Source: CAYTGG01 sp964581415
GTDB lineage: Archaea; Nanobdellota; Nanobdellia; Pacearchaeales; GW2011-AR1
Reading direction: 5' to 3'
Assembly: GCA_964581415.1 (NCBI GenBank)
Contig: CAZOOJ010000007.1
Span: 1-25,745, forward strand
Length of the DNA: 25,745 nt
The notes beneath the pieces are model-generated. The model was not told where the DNA came from, ran no database searches, and saw only the letters and a program-made list of their open reading frames with translations. Shown piece after piece: positions 13,793 through 20,075 of the stretch. Each line of letters opens with the position of its first letter. Positions within the stretch are counted from its first letter, which is position 1. Position numbers and translations under genes: made by a program.

Positions 13793-16255
13793 CTATTCCA
13801 AATAAATTCCTGGTTTTTCAGGTTTGACTTTTTTTGATTTATTTTCAGGGTCATATTTCTCTTTATCATTAACAGCAAAAATTTTAATTTTCAATTTTGT
13901 TCTTTTTTCAATATTTTTAATTTCTTCTGAAAAAATTTCCTTTTTATCTGGAAGAACATAAATGAAACCCTTTTCAGGCTTTCTATTTTCTTTTTCTGAG
14001 ATTATTTTTATAATCTGATTGATATCATTAATCAATTTTTCAATCAATTCTTCCTGTTTTTCAAATTTCTCATTTATTTTTTTATCGTCAGCAATAGGCC
14101 ACTTTTCCAAGCTAAGAAAATTTTTCTTTCCTAATTTTTCCCAAAGTTCTTCTGTAATATGAGGGCAAAAAGGAGAAAGCAACTTGAGAAAAATCTCTAA
14201 ATCTTTTTTGTTTATTTTTTCAGGAAGAGAATCAAATAAATTTCTAATTTTTATTATAGCAGAGTTGTATCTTAAATTTTCTATGTCTTCACTAATCTCT
14301 TTTATTGCTTTGTGTATTCTGCTCTCAGTTTTTTTATCTGTTTCTCCTGTTTTAACTTTTTCAAAATAATTTATAACTTTTTTAAGAAATTTTGAACTTC
14401 CTTCAATTCCTTTTGTGCTCCAATTAAAATCTTTATCAGGACTTGCAACACTAACAATAAAGAATCTCAGTGAATCAACACCATATTTATTAGAAATATC
14501 AATAGGATCAATAACATTTCCAAGAGATTTTGCCATTACTTTTCCATCTTCTGCATGAACCATTCCTTGATTAAACAATTTTGTAAAAGGCTCATCAAAA
14601 TTTACAAGTTTCATATCCCTTAATACTTTTGTAAAAAATCTTGAATAAAGCAGATGAAGGCATGCATGCTCTGCTCCTCCTATATACTGGTCAACAGGAA
14701 GCCAATAGTTTATTTTCTCTTTATCAAAACATTCCTTGTTATTCTTATTGTCAGCAAATCTTATATAATACCAGCTCGAATCAAAAAAAGTATCCATAGT
14801 ATCTGTTTCTCTTCTTGCTTTTCCTCCGCATTTAGGACATCTAACATTAATCCAATTTTCTGCAGTCTCTAAAGGATTTCCTTCTCCAAATTTAACATTC
14901 TCCGGAAGTTTTATAGGTAAATCTTTCTCAGAAACTGGAACAATTCCACATTTATCACAATAAACAACTGGTATTGGTGTTCCCCAATATCTCTGCCTTG
15001 AAATAAGCCAGTCTTTTAATTTATACTGAATTACATTTCTTCCTAATTTCTTCTCTTCTAAAAGTCTTGTTATTTCTTCAATTGCTCTGCGATTATTTAT
15101 TCCATTAAATTTTCCAGAATTTATTAATTTTCCATTTCCTATATATGCTTCTTCTTTTATATTTCCTCCACTTATTACTTCTTTAACAGGAAGATTGTAT
15201 TTTTTCGCAAAATTAAAATCTCTATAATCATGAGCAGGAACAGCCATCACCATACCGCTTCCATAATCAGCAACAACAAAATTACCAGCATAGATAGGAA
15301 TTTTTTCTTTTGTTATAGGATTTATTGCATAACTTCCTGTGAAAACTCCTTCTTTATCTAATCTTTCAATTTCTTTCATAGATTTTTGCGATACTGTTTT
15401 AATTTTTTTTAAAAACTTCTCAACTTCTTTTTTCTGTTTTTCAGTAACCAATTCTTCAAGTCGAGGATGCTGTGCAGAAATAACCATAAATGTCACACCA
15501 TAAATAGTATCGGGACGAGTTGTGAAAACTGGAAATTTTTTTCCATTAATTCCAAAATCAATCTCTGTTCCATAACTTTTTCCTATCCAGTTTTTCTGCA
15601 TTATTTTTATTCTTTCTGGCCATTGCAAACTATCAATATTATCTAAAAGTTCATCAGCATAAGAAGTTGTTTTAATAAACCATTGCTCTATATGCTTGAT
15701 TTCGATTTCAGTATCTCTATGCCTCCAGCATTTTCCTCCTTGAACCTGCTCATTAGCTAAAACAGTTTTACATTCAGGACACCAGTTAACAGGAGATTTT
15801 TTTCTATAAACTAAGCCTTTTTCTAAAAATTTTAAAAAGAAAAATTGATTCCATTTATAATAATTAAAATCGTGACTCATTAATAATCTTTCCCAGTCAT
15901 AGCTCAATCCAAGTGCTTTTTGCTGTTTCATATAAGTCTTAACAGCTTTATCAGTGCTTTTTTTAGGATGCTCTCCTTTTTTTATAGCAGCATTTTCAGC
16001 AGGAAGTCCTAAAGAATCATAGCCCATTGGATAAAGAACATTAAAGTTGTTCATTCTCTTGAATCTTGCAAAAATATCTCCCATAGTATAATTAAAAGCA
16101 TGTCCAATATGTAATCCTGTTCCAGAAGGATAAGGATACATTTCAAGAACATAAAATTTCTCCTTTTTATTATCTTTTTTTACTTGAAATATTTTTTTAT
16201 TTTCCCATTTCTTCTGCCATTTTTTCTCTATTTCTCTAAAAGTATATTCTTCCAT
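13793..16255 (-). CDS. leuS: Leucyl-tRNA synthetase, bacterial-type core
   Basis: Charges tRNA(Leu). The HIGH motif is at residues 49-52 (GLHIGHAFNYTMGD). The CP1 editing domain has TTRPDTIYGVTFMV and MAVPAHDYRDF. The RQRYWGTPIPVVYC segment and zinc cysteines (CPEC near 157, CDKC near 431, CPKC near 473) match bacterial LeuRS, as does TMDTFFDSSWYYIRF. The KMSKS loop reads V-M-A-K-S. Archaeal LeuRS is about 940-970 aa and differs in CP1 placement, so the core looks bacterial. The last 60 residues, ending KPGIYLE, look unlike the bacterial C-terminus and closer to archaeal LeuRS ends. I chose the ATG at 16255 (820 aa) over a TTG at 16270 because a TATA box at 16274-16282 would put transcription start near 16255. 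Confidence 0.95.
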   Translation of the reverse strand: MEEYTFREIEKKWQKKWENKKIFQVKKDNKKEKFYVLEMYPYPSGTGLHIGHAFNYTMGDIFARFKRMNNFNVLYPMGYDSLGLPAENAAIKKGEHPKKSTDKAVKTYMKQQKALGLSYDWERLLMSHDFNYYKWNQFFFLKFLEKGLVYRKKSPVNWCPECKTVLANEQVQGGKCWRHRDTEIEIKHIEQWFIKTTSYADELLDNIDSLQWPERIKIMQKNWIGKSYGTEIDFGINGKKFPVFTTRPDTIYGVTFMVISAQHPRLEELVTEKQKKEVEKFLKKIKTVSQKSMKEIERLDKEGVFTGSYAINPITKEKIPIYAGNFVVADYGSGMVMAVPAHDYRDFNFAKKYNLPVKEVISGGNIKEEAYIGNGKLINSGKFNGINNRRAIEEITRLLEEKKLGRNVIQYKLKDWLISRQRYWGTPIPVVYCDKCGIVPVSEKDLPIKLPENVKFGEGNPLETAENWINVRCPKCGGKARRETDTMDTFFDSSWYYIRFADNKNNKECFDKEKINYWLPVDQYIGGAEHACLHLLYSRFFTKVLRDMKLVNFDEPFTKLFNQGMVHAEDGKVMAKSLGNVIDPIDISNKYGVDSLRFFIVSVASPDKDFNWSTKGIEGSSKFLKKVINYFEKVKTGETDKKTESRIHKAIKEISEDIENLRYNSAIIKIRNLFDSLPEKINKKDLEIFLKLLSPFCPHITEELWEKLGKKNFLSLEKWPIADDKKINEKFEKQEELIEKLINDINQIIKIISEKENRKPEKGFIYVLPDKKEIFSEEIKNIEKRTKLKIKIFAVNDKEKYDPENKSKKVKPEKPGIYLE

Positions 16256-16273
16256 TTTTTCATCAATCAAATA

Positions 16274-16282
16274 TAATTTATA
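16274..16282 (-). promoter_or_regulatory. TATA-box promoter for leuS
   Basis: TATAAATTA on the minus strand lies 19-27 nt before the ATG at 16255, which favours that ATG over the in-frame TTG at 16270. Confidence 0.5.
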
Positions 16283-16323
16283 TTCTTTATGTTTGGAATT
16301 TTCTTATTAATCAAAAAGGTTCT

Positions 16324-16341
16324 AGTCTAATTAAATAGACG
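16324..16341. repeat. Short inverted repeat upstream of leuS
   Basis: GTCTA, spacer ATTAAA, TAGAC form a perfect 5-bp inverted repeat about 75 nt before the leuS start. It could be a protein site or chance in AT-rich DNA. Confidence 0.25.
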
Positions 16342-16363
16342 ATTTATAATAAGAGAATTCTTT

Positions 16364-16393
16364 CTAAAACAAAATCCAATTTCTTTGTTTTAG
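16364..16393. repeat. Perfect 10-bp stem-loop between vapC remnant and leuS
   Basis: CTAAAACAAA (16364-16373), a 10-nt loop, and TTTGTTTTAG (16384-16393) pair perfectly. It lies 60 nt beyond the stop of the vapC remnant. No T-tract follows on either strand, so a classical terminator is not clear. Confidence 0.5.
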
Positions 16394-16453
16394 TATCTTT
16401 CATATAAGAATCTAAGAAAGGATATTTTTAAATATTTTTGTCTATTGAAAATA

Positions 16454-16833
16454 TTATCTCAAATAAATAGTTTCTTTGAAGTTTTTAAAATGTTGATTTA
16501 TTGTAACAATCTTTATATTAAATCTTCTTGCAACAAGTAAGAGAATAGTCTCATTTAATCCAAAATTGCGAACCTTTTTTTCATTTCTGCATGAAGCAGT
16601 CCTGCATTCAAAGCTAATTCAGGAGAAATCAAAATCATTTTTGAATTATTAAAGATTATCTTGTAAGCAAGATTTCCATCCTTATCAGCCCTTTTAACAT
16701 AACTTGCTACTTCAGAGATTATTAAATTTAAAGAATAAATCTCTCCTTTTTTCAGAATATTTGAAACTTACTCTCCATAAACACTTCCTCTAAGATATTC
16801 TATCCAAGCAGAAGAATCAATCAGAAATTTTAT
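16454..16833 (-). pseudogene. vapC: Decayed vapC toxin (PIN domain)
   Basis: VapC toxins are PIN-domain ribonucleases. Reading the minus strand gives KFLIDSSAWIEYLRGS, a stop (TAA, 16768-16770) at codon 22, then a PIN-like body with LIISEVASYVKRADKDGN and LISPELALNAGLLHAEMKKR. A frameshift near 16561-16582, close to a run of seven A on the coding strand, is needed to join the last part, NETILLLVARRFNIKIVTIN, and the end KNFKETIYLR. The first codon is ATA instead of ATG. Acidic residues expected late in the domain also look changed (NETI for the usual D, TINQHF for TxDxHF). The length is about 126 codons, normal for VapC, so the gene was once complete. It is now non-functional. Confidence 0.85.
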
Positions 16834-17039
16834 TTAACTCTTTCTCTCCACATTTCTTCCCTTTCTTTTCGTGTAAATTCATTCATATCCTTCAATATTC
16901 CAAAGCCATTTAAATTAACTTTCTCTACATCCAACTTAACTAATTCTCTTTCTTAAAGAGATTTTTCTTTAACAATCTCCTTTGGAATACTAACTACTAA
17001 AGAACCTCCAATCTTCCTTGTTCTTGCTAATGATTCCAT
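16830..17039 (-). pseudogene. vapB: Decayed vapB antitoxin (AbrB/MazE-type)
   Basis: Minus-strand reading gives MESLARTRKIGGSLVVSIPK, the swapped-hairpin AbrB/SpoVT DNA-binding fold of archaeal VapB antitoxins, followed by EIVKEKSL, an in-frame TAA (16953-16955) at codon 29, then ERELVKLDVEKVN and a helical toxin-binding tail ending EEMWRERVK. Total frame is 70 codons. The natural stop overlaps the vapC start region: the sequence AAATAAAATTT fits an ancestral AAATGAAATTT, where TGA ended vapB and ATG began vapC. A single G-to-A change would have altered both. The module is dead as read. Confidence 0.85.
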
Positions 17040-17047
17040 CTAATAAA

Positions 17048-17067
17048 TTATATATTGAATTATATAA
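17048..17067. promoter_or_regulatory. Inverted repeat at the old vapBC promoter
   Basis: TTATATA, spacer TTGAAT, TATATAA form a perfect 7-bp inverted repeat 9 nt upstream of the vapB start. VapB proteins repress their own promoters by binding such palindromes, so this is probably the leftover operator. It also lies upstream of divergent endA. Confidence 0.45.
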
Positions 17068-17125
17068 AATATAATATCTTATTATATCTAAATGTTTCGT
17101 TTGTTTTGAGACTTTCCTAACAAAA

Positions 17126-17134
17126 ATTTAAATA
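17126..17134 (+). promoter_or_regulatory. TATA-box promoter for endA
   Basis: ATTTAAATA lies 22-30 nt before the ATG at 17156. Confidence 0.5.
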
Positions 17135-17155
17135 CACTTCAAGCCTTATTAGTTC

Positions 17156-17674
17156 ATGGAAAAGATTAGAGCATATTTAAATGGAAAAACAATTATAAGC
17201 AATGATTCTAATGCTTACAGTCTCTATGAAAAGAGCAGATTTGGAGAGAATAAAAACAACAGAATCCAGTATATGCTCTCAGAAGCAGTTTATTTAGATG
17301 AAAAAGAAAAATTAGAAATATTTTCAGGAAAAAAGAAATTATCAAAAAATGAATTGTTTGATAAAATTAAGAGAATAGATAAAAGAATTTCAATAAAATA
17401 TCCCATATTCAAAGATTTAAGAGAAAGAGGATATATTGTTAAAACAGCTTTAAAATTTGGCGCAGATTTTAGAATTTACAATAAAGGAAAAAGACCAGGA
17501 AAAGAGCATGCGAAATGGATAGTTTTTGCAGAACACGAATCAAAGAGAATAACCTGGCATGAATTTTCCGCAAAGAATCGTGTTGCACATAGCACAAGAA
17601 AAAAATTGCTTTTAGCTATTGTAGACGAAGAAGAAGATATCATCTACTATGAAGTTACATGGATAAAACCTTAA
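17156..17674 (+). CDS. endA: tRNA-splicing endonuclease
   Basis: Cuts bulge-helix-bulge introns from archaeal pre-tRNAs. The catalytic triad is readable: Tyr108 in DFRIYNKGKRPGKEH, His118 in KEHAKWIVFAEH, and a lysine at 149/150 in STRKKLLLAIVDEE. The N-terminal half (1-80) is the small alpha/beta domain. At 172 aa it matches the single-domain form (Methanocaldococcus enzyme about 180 aa), which works as a homotetramer; the longer fused type is excluded. A likely substrate is encoded 1.9 kb downstream: the intron-containing CAU tRNA at 19539-19663. Monocistronic, with a TATA box giving a leaderless transcript. Confidence 0.95.
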   Translation: MEKIRAYLNGKTIISNDSNAYSLYEKSRFGENKNNRIQYMLSEAVYLDEKEKLEIFSGKKKLSKNELFDKIKRIDKRISIKYPIFKDLRERGYIVKTALKFGADFRIYNKGKRPGKEHAKWIVFAEHESKRITWHEFSAKNRVAHSTRKKLLLAIVDEEEDIIYYEVTWIKP

Positions 17675-17746
17675 TAAAAGAATAATTTCCAGAATCAGAT
17701 TGATATTAAAGTCTCTTTAACTTTAGTGATAAGTTTCCATAAAAAT

Positions 17747-17753
17747 ATTTATA
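17747..17753 (+). promoter_or_regulatory. TATA-box promoter for the winged-helix gene
   Basis: ATTTATA lies 24-30 nt before the ATG at 17777. Confidence 0.5.
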
Positions 17754-17776
17754 ACTAAGGCAACTCTTTCTTTATT

Positions 17777-18688
17777 ATGGCAATTCAAGAAACATCATCA
17801 ACAAAAGAAAGAATAATTTCATTTATAAAAAGAAATGGTCCTATTCTGCCTGTTCACATAGCTAAAGAAATGAATCTAAGCATATTATTCGCTTCTGCAT
17901 TTCTTTCTGAATTAGTTTCTGAAAGAAAAATAAAAATTAGTTATATGAAAGTCGGTAGTTCTCCAATTTATTTTATTCCTGGACAAGAATTTCTGCTTGA
18001 AAAATTTTCAGAATATTTGAAAAGCAGAGAAAAAGAGGCTTTTTTATTATTAAAACAAAAAAAATTTTTAAAAGATGAAAATCAAGAGCCAGCAATAAAA
18101 GTAGCTTTAAGGCAGATTAAAGATTATGCTCTACCTTTCAAAAATGAATACGAAGAAATATACTGGAGATATTTTAAAGTAAACGAATCAGATTTTAAAG
18201 AGGAAAAATCAAAAAAAATAGAAAAAGAGGAAACAAAAAAAGAGGATAAAAAAGAGGAAAGAAAAGAGGATAAAAAAGAGGAAACAAAAAAAGAGGAAAC
18301 AAAAGAGAAGAAAAGTTTGGATATATTGAATAAACCTAAAACTAAAAAAATTCCTAAAGAAAAAGGAAGAAAAATTTCTCAAAAACAAAATGATAGATTC
18401 TTTAATAAAATAAAAGAATATCTAAACAAAAAATCAATTGAAATTCTAGATATAGAAAGCTTCAGTAAAAATGATTTATTTCTTAGGATAAATCAAAATG
18501 AAAGTGAAAAACTTTTAGCAGCATTTAATAAAAAAAGAATAAATGAAAAAGATATTTTAAAAGCGAATAAAAAGGCTTTAGAACTTGATTTAAATTATAT
18601 TATTTTAAGTTTGGGAGAACCTTTAAAGAAATTAACAGATCTTATTGAAGCAATAAAAAGGCTTTCAAACATAGAAAGAATAGAATGA
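17777..18688 (+). CDS. Winged-helix DNA-binding protein with K/E-rich linker, 303 aa
   Basis: Residues 1-70 look like a winged helix (KERIISFIKRNGPILPVHI, a recognition-helix region ASAFLSELVSERKI, and a wing ending SSPIYFIPG). Residues 75-145 form a second folded part. A linker at about 150-185 is built of KKE(E/D) steps, repetitive at the DNA level (18230-18310). The C-terminal 100 residues are again folded, with IEILDIESFSKNDLFLRI and LNYIILSLGEPLKKL. I do not recognise that domain; an endonuclease-like or effector fold is possible. No membrane part. It precedes the eS17-Alba operon, which has its own TATA box, so co-regulation is uncertain. Likely a chromatin or transcription factor of this lineage. 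Confidence 0.75.
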   Translation: MAIQETSSTKERIISFIKRNGPILPVHIAKEMNLSILFASAFLSELVSERKIKISYMKVGSSPIYFIPGQEFLLEKFSEYLKSREKEAFLLLKQKKFLKDENQEPAIKVALRQIKDYALPFKNEYEEIYWRYFKVNESDFKEEKSKKIEKEETKKEDKKEERKEDKKEETKKEETKEKKSLDILNKPKTKKIPKEKGRKISQKQNDRFFNKIKEYLNKKSIEILDIESFSKNDLFLRINQNESEKLLAAFNKKRINEKDILKANKKALELDLNYIILSLGEPLKKLTDLIEAIKRLSNIERIE

Positions 18689-18692
18689 TAAA

Positions 18693-18702
18693 ATTTAAAA
18701 AT
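18693..18702 (+). promoter_or_regulatory. TATA-box promoter for the eS17-alba operon
   Basis: ATTTAAAAAT lies 21-30 nt before the ATG at 18723. Confidence 0.5.
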
Positions 18703-18722
18703 AAAGTAATAAGTTCATAAAT

Positions 18723-18914
18723 ATGGGAAAAATCAAATCAAAATTAGTTAAGAGAAATGCAGAAAAGTTTATAGAGAAAGAAATAGAATTTACTTCAAAT
18801 TTTGAAGAAAATAAAAAGATGTTAGGGAATATTATACCAAATAAAAAAACAAGAAACCAGATGGCAGGATACTTAGCAAGGCTAAAGAAATTAAAAAGTA
18901 AACAAGGAGGCTAA
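18723..18914 (+). CDS. rps17e: Small-subunit ribosomal protein eS17
   Basis: A 63-residue protein of the archaeal/eukaryotic small ribosomal subunit. It shows the family pattern MGKIKSKLVKRNAEKFIEK, then FTSNFEENKKML, and NKKTRNQMAGYLARLKKLK, with the usual archaeal length (about 60-70). It starts an operon from a TATA box that implies a leaderless mRNA. Its last codons contain the Shine-Dalgarno sequence used by the following alba gene. Confidence 0.95.
   Translation: MGKIKSKLVKRNAEKFIEKEIEFTSNFEENKKMLGNIIPNKKTRNQMAGYLARLKKLKSKQGG
18904..18910 (+). promoter_or_regulatory. Strong Shine-Dalgarno site for alba inside the eS17 stop region
   Basis: AAGGAGG sits 6 nt before the alba ATG at 18917 and overlaps the last codons of the eS17 gene. 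It shows that operon-internal genes here can use a classical ribosome binding site, while first genes seem leaderless. Confidence 0.75.
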
Positions 18915-18916
18915 AA

Positions 18917-19222
18917 ATGGTAGAAGAAACTAGAGAAAAAACAGACGATAACGTTGTTTTTATTGGAACAAAACCTTTTATGACCTATGTTACGAGTGTT
19001 GTTCTGCAATTTTCAGCACATAACAGAGAAGAAGTTGTTATAAAAGCCAGAGGAAAATTTATAGCAAAAGCTGTGGATGTTGCTGAAGTTGTTAAAAAAA
19101 GGTTTTTGGACAAACAAAAAGTAGAAATTAAGGATATAAAAACTGACAGCGAAGATTTCGAAAATAAACAAGGAAGAAAAGTTAATGTCTCTGCAATAGA
19201 AATAACATTAGCTAAGAAATAA
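18917..19222 (+). CDS. alba: Alba chromatin / RNA-binding protein
   Basis: Alba dimers coat DNA and RNA in archaea. The 101-residue protein has the diagnostic start DDNVVFIGTKPFMTYVTSVV (the family lysine-containing IGxKP loop), then a VVIKARGKFIAKAVDVAEVV segment for nucleic-acid binding, and the final INVSAIEI-like strand (VNVSAIEITLAKK). An unusual acidic leader, MVEETREKTDD, precedes the core. It follows eS17 with a 2-nt gap and a strong Shine-Dalgarno site. Co-expression with a ribosomal protein fits a general DNA/RNA-chaperone role. Confidence 0.95.
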   Translation: MVEETREKTDDNVVFIGTKPFMTYVTSVVLQFSAHNREEVVIKARGKFIAKAVDVAEVVKKRFLDKQKVEIKDIKTDSEDFENKQGRKVNVSAIEITLAKK

Positions 19223-19227
19223 AAATT

Positions 19228-19458
19228 TCAATTCTTTTTCTTTTTTTTCTTTTTTTTAATATATTCTTTTATTTCTTCAATATCTTTTCTAATTTTCTTT
19301 ATATCCTCTTTTTTCTTTTTATTTATTAAAAGATTAACGATTCCAAAGATTATATACAGAAGGATTATACCTCCTAATGCTTGAAGAGTCTTTGTTAAAA
19401 GACTTATTTTGCTGGCAAATTCCTGAGGAATCATAGTTATTATTTCTTCTGCAACCAT
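19228..19458 (-). CDS. Small single-pass membrane protein, 76 aa
   Basis: One membrane helix (about residues 26-46, LGGIILLYIIFGIVNLLI) preceded by a short exposed segment and followed by a strongly basic tail ending in eight lysines and Asn, which should be cytoplasmic. No family is recognised. It converges on alba with a 5-nt gap. The run of AAA/AAG lysine codons is read on the other strand as the T-rich tract just after alba, so the gene end may double as the alba terminator. Confidence 0.7.
   Translation of the reverse strand: MVAEEIITMIPQEFASKISLLTKTLQALGGIILLYIIFGIVNLLINKKKKEDIKKIRKDIEEIKEYIKKKKKKKKN
19234..19257 (+). terminator. T-rich terminator of the eS17-alba operon
   Basis: Twelve nt after the alba stop, three T-runs separated by single C bases begin (T5, T8, T7). 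Archaeal RNA polymerase terminates at oligo-T in the non-template strand. The tract is also the lysine-codon tail of the convergent gene. Confidence 0.5.
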
Positions 19459-19508
19459 AAAATAACAAAAGAAACAGCTTTTTTAAAAGTATATTTTAAA
19501 AGAAGAAT

Positions 19509-19520
19509 GTTTTTAAATTA
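19509..19520 (+). promoter_or_regulatory. TATA-box promoter for the CAU tRNA
   Basis: GTTTTTAAATTA lies 19-30 nt before the first tRNA base at 19539. Confidence 0.5.
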
Positions 19521-19538
19521 TCAATTTTTCTTAATTTT

Positions 19539-19663
19539 GTCTCTGTAGCTCAGTGTTTAGAGCGCTGCTCTCATGAAATTTAAGAGATTTTTCTCTTTGA
19601 TTTGCTCAGAAATCTCTGATTTGTGACAGGCAGAGGTCGGGGGTTAAACTCCCCTCAGAGACA
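19539..19663 (+). tRNA. Intron-containing tRNA with anticodon CAU (elongator Met, or Ile2)
   Basis: Acceptor GTCTCTG (19539-19545) pairs fully with CAGAGAC (19656-19662); discriminator A. D-stem GCTC/GAGC, anticodon stem CTGCT/GGCAG, T-stem GGGGG/CCCCT. A 52-nt intron (19576-19627, or one base later; both give the same product) splits the anticodon loop, whose mature form is CTCATGA with anticodon CAU. G1-C72 argues against the initiator tRNA, which has A1-U72 in archaea. The intron folds: AGAGATTT (19583-19590) pairs with AAATCTCT (19610-19617), and TCAT of the loop pairs with GTGA near the intron end, giving a relaxed bulge-helix-bulge. Odd points: the D-loop AGTGTTTA has T at position 19 and the T-loop TTAAACT has A at position 56, and position 37 is G. 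Confidence 0.85.
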
Positions 19664-19673
19664 TTTCTAAAAA

Positions 19674-20075
19674 ATGATAAACTGGCTAGAAAATCATAAA
19701 AAGATTTCATTATTAATAACCTTGTTAATAGCACTGGAAATATTTTATTTCTCAAATATTCCTGGCTCACCAAGTACTGGAATTGCAACTTTTTTGAACA
19801 TATCTCTTTTTTATCATTTTATCATATTTTTTCTGTTTAGCTTTTTTTTATTTATAACTATAAAAGGAAATAAAAAAATAAGGATAAGATATATTCTAAT
19901 TGTCTTTTTTATTTCAGCATTTTATTCTGCTTTAGATGAATTTCACCAAATTTTTGTCCCATTTAGAGATCCTAACCTAAATGATATCTTAACAAACACA
20001 GCAGGAATTTTATCTTCCACAATAGCCTATATTTATATTGATTACAAAAATAATAAAATTAAGCAGAAATTTTAA
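19674..20075 (+). CDS. VanZ-like membrane protein
   Basis: A 133-residue protein with four membrane helices. The VanZ signature is present: a first helix followed by FYFSNIPGSP, a central FYHFIIFFLFS helix, and SALDEFHQIFVPFRDPNLND with the conserved DExHQ and DxxxNxxG pattern (DILTNTAG). VanZ-family proteins sit in the cytoplasmic membrane; in enterococci VanZ raises teicoplanin resistance, but the general role is unknown. It begins 10 nt after the CAU tRNA and may be read from the same transcript. Its 3' end overlaps the convergent HIT gene by 17 nt. Confidence 0.85.
   Translation: MINWLENHKKISLLITLLIALEIFYFSNIPGSPSTGIATFLNISLFYHFIIFFLFSFFLFITIKGNKKIRIRYILIVFFISAFYSALDEFHQIFVPFRDPNLNDILTNTAGILSSTIAYIYIDYKNNKIKQKF

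Noticed and set aside
16840..16990. Possibility that in-frame TAA codons in vapB/vapC are recoded sense codons
   Set aside because: TAA ends many intact genes in the window (eS17, alba, leuS neighbours) and vapC also has a frameshift and lost start, so decay is simpler.
18230..18310. Repetitive A/G-rich DNA as a possible CRISPR or tandem-repeat array
   Set aside because: In frame within the winged-helix gene and encodes the K/E linker; no spacers or regular unit.
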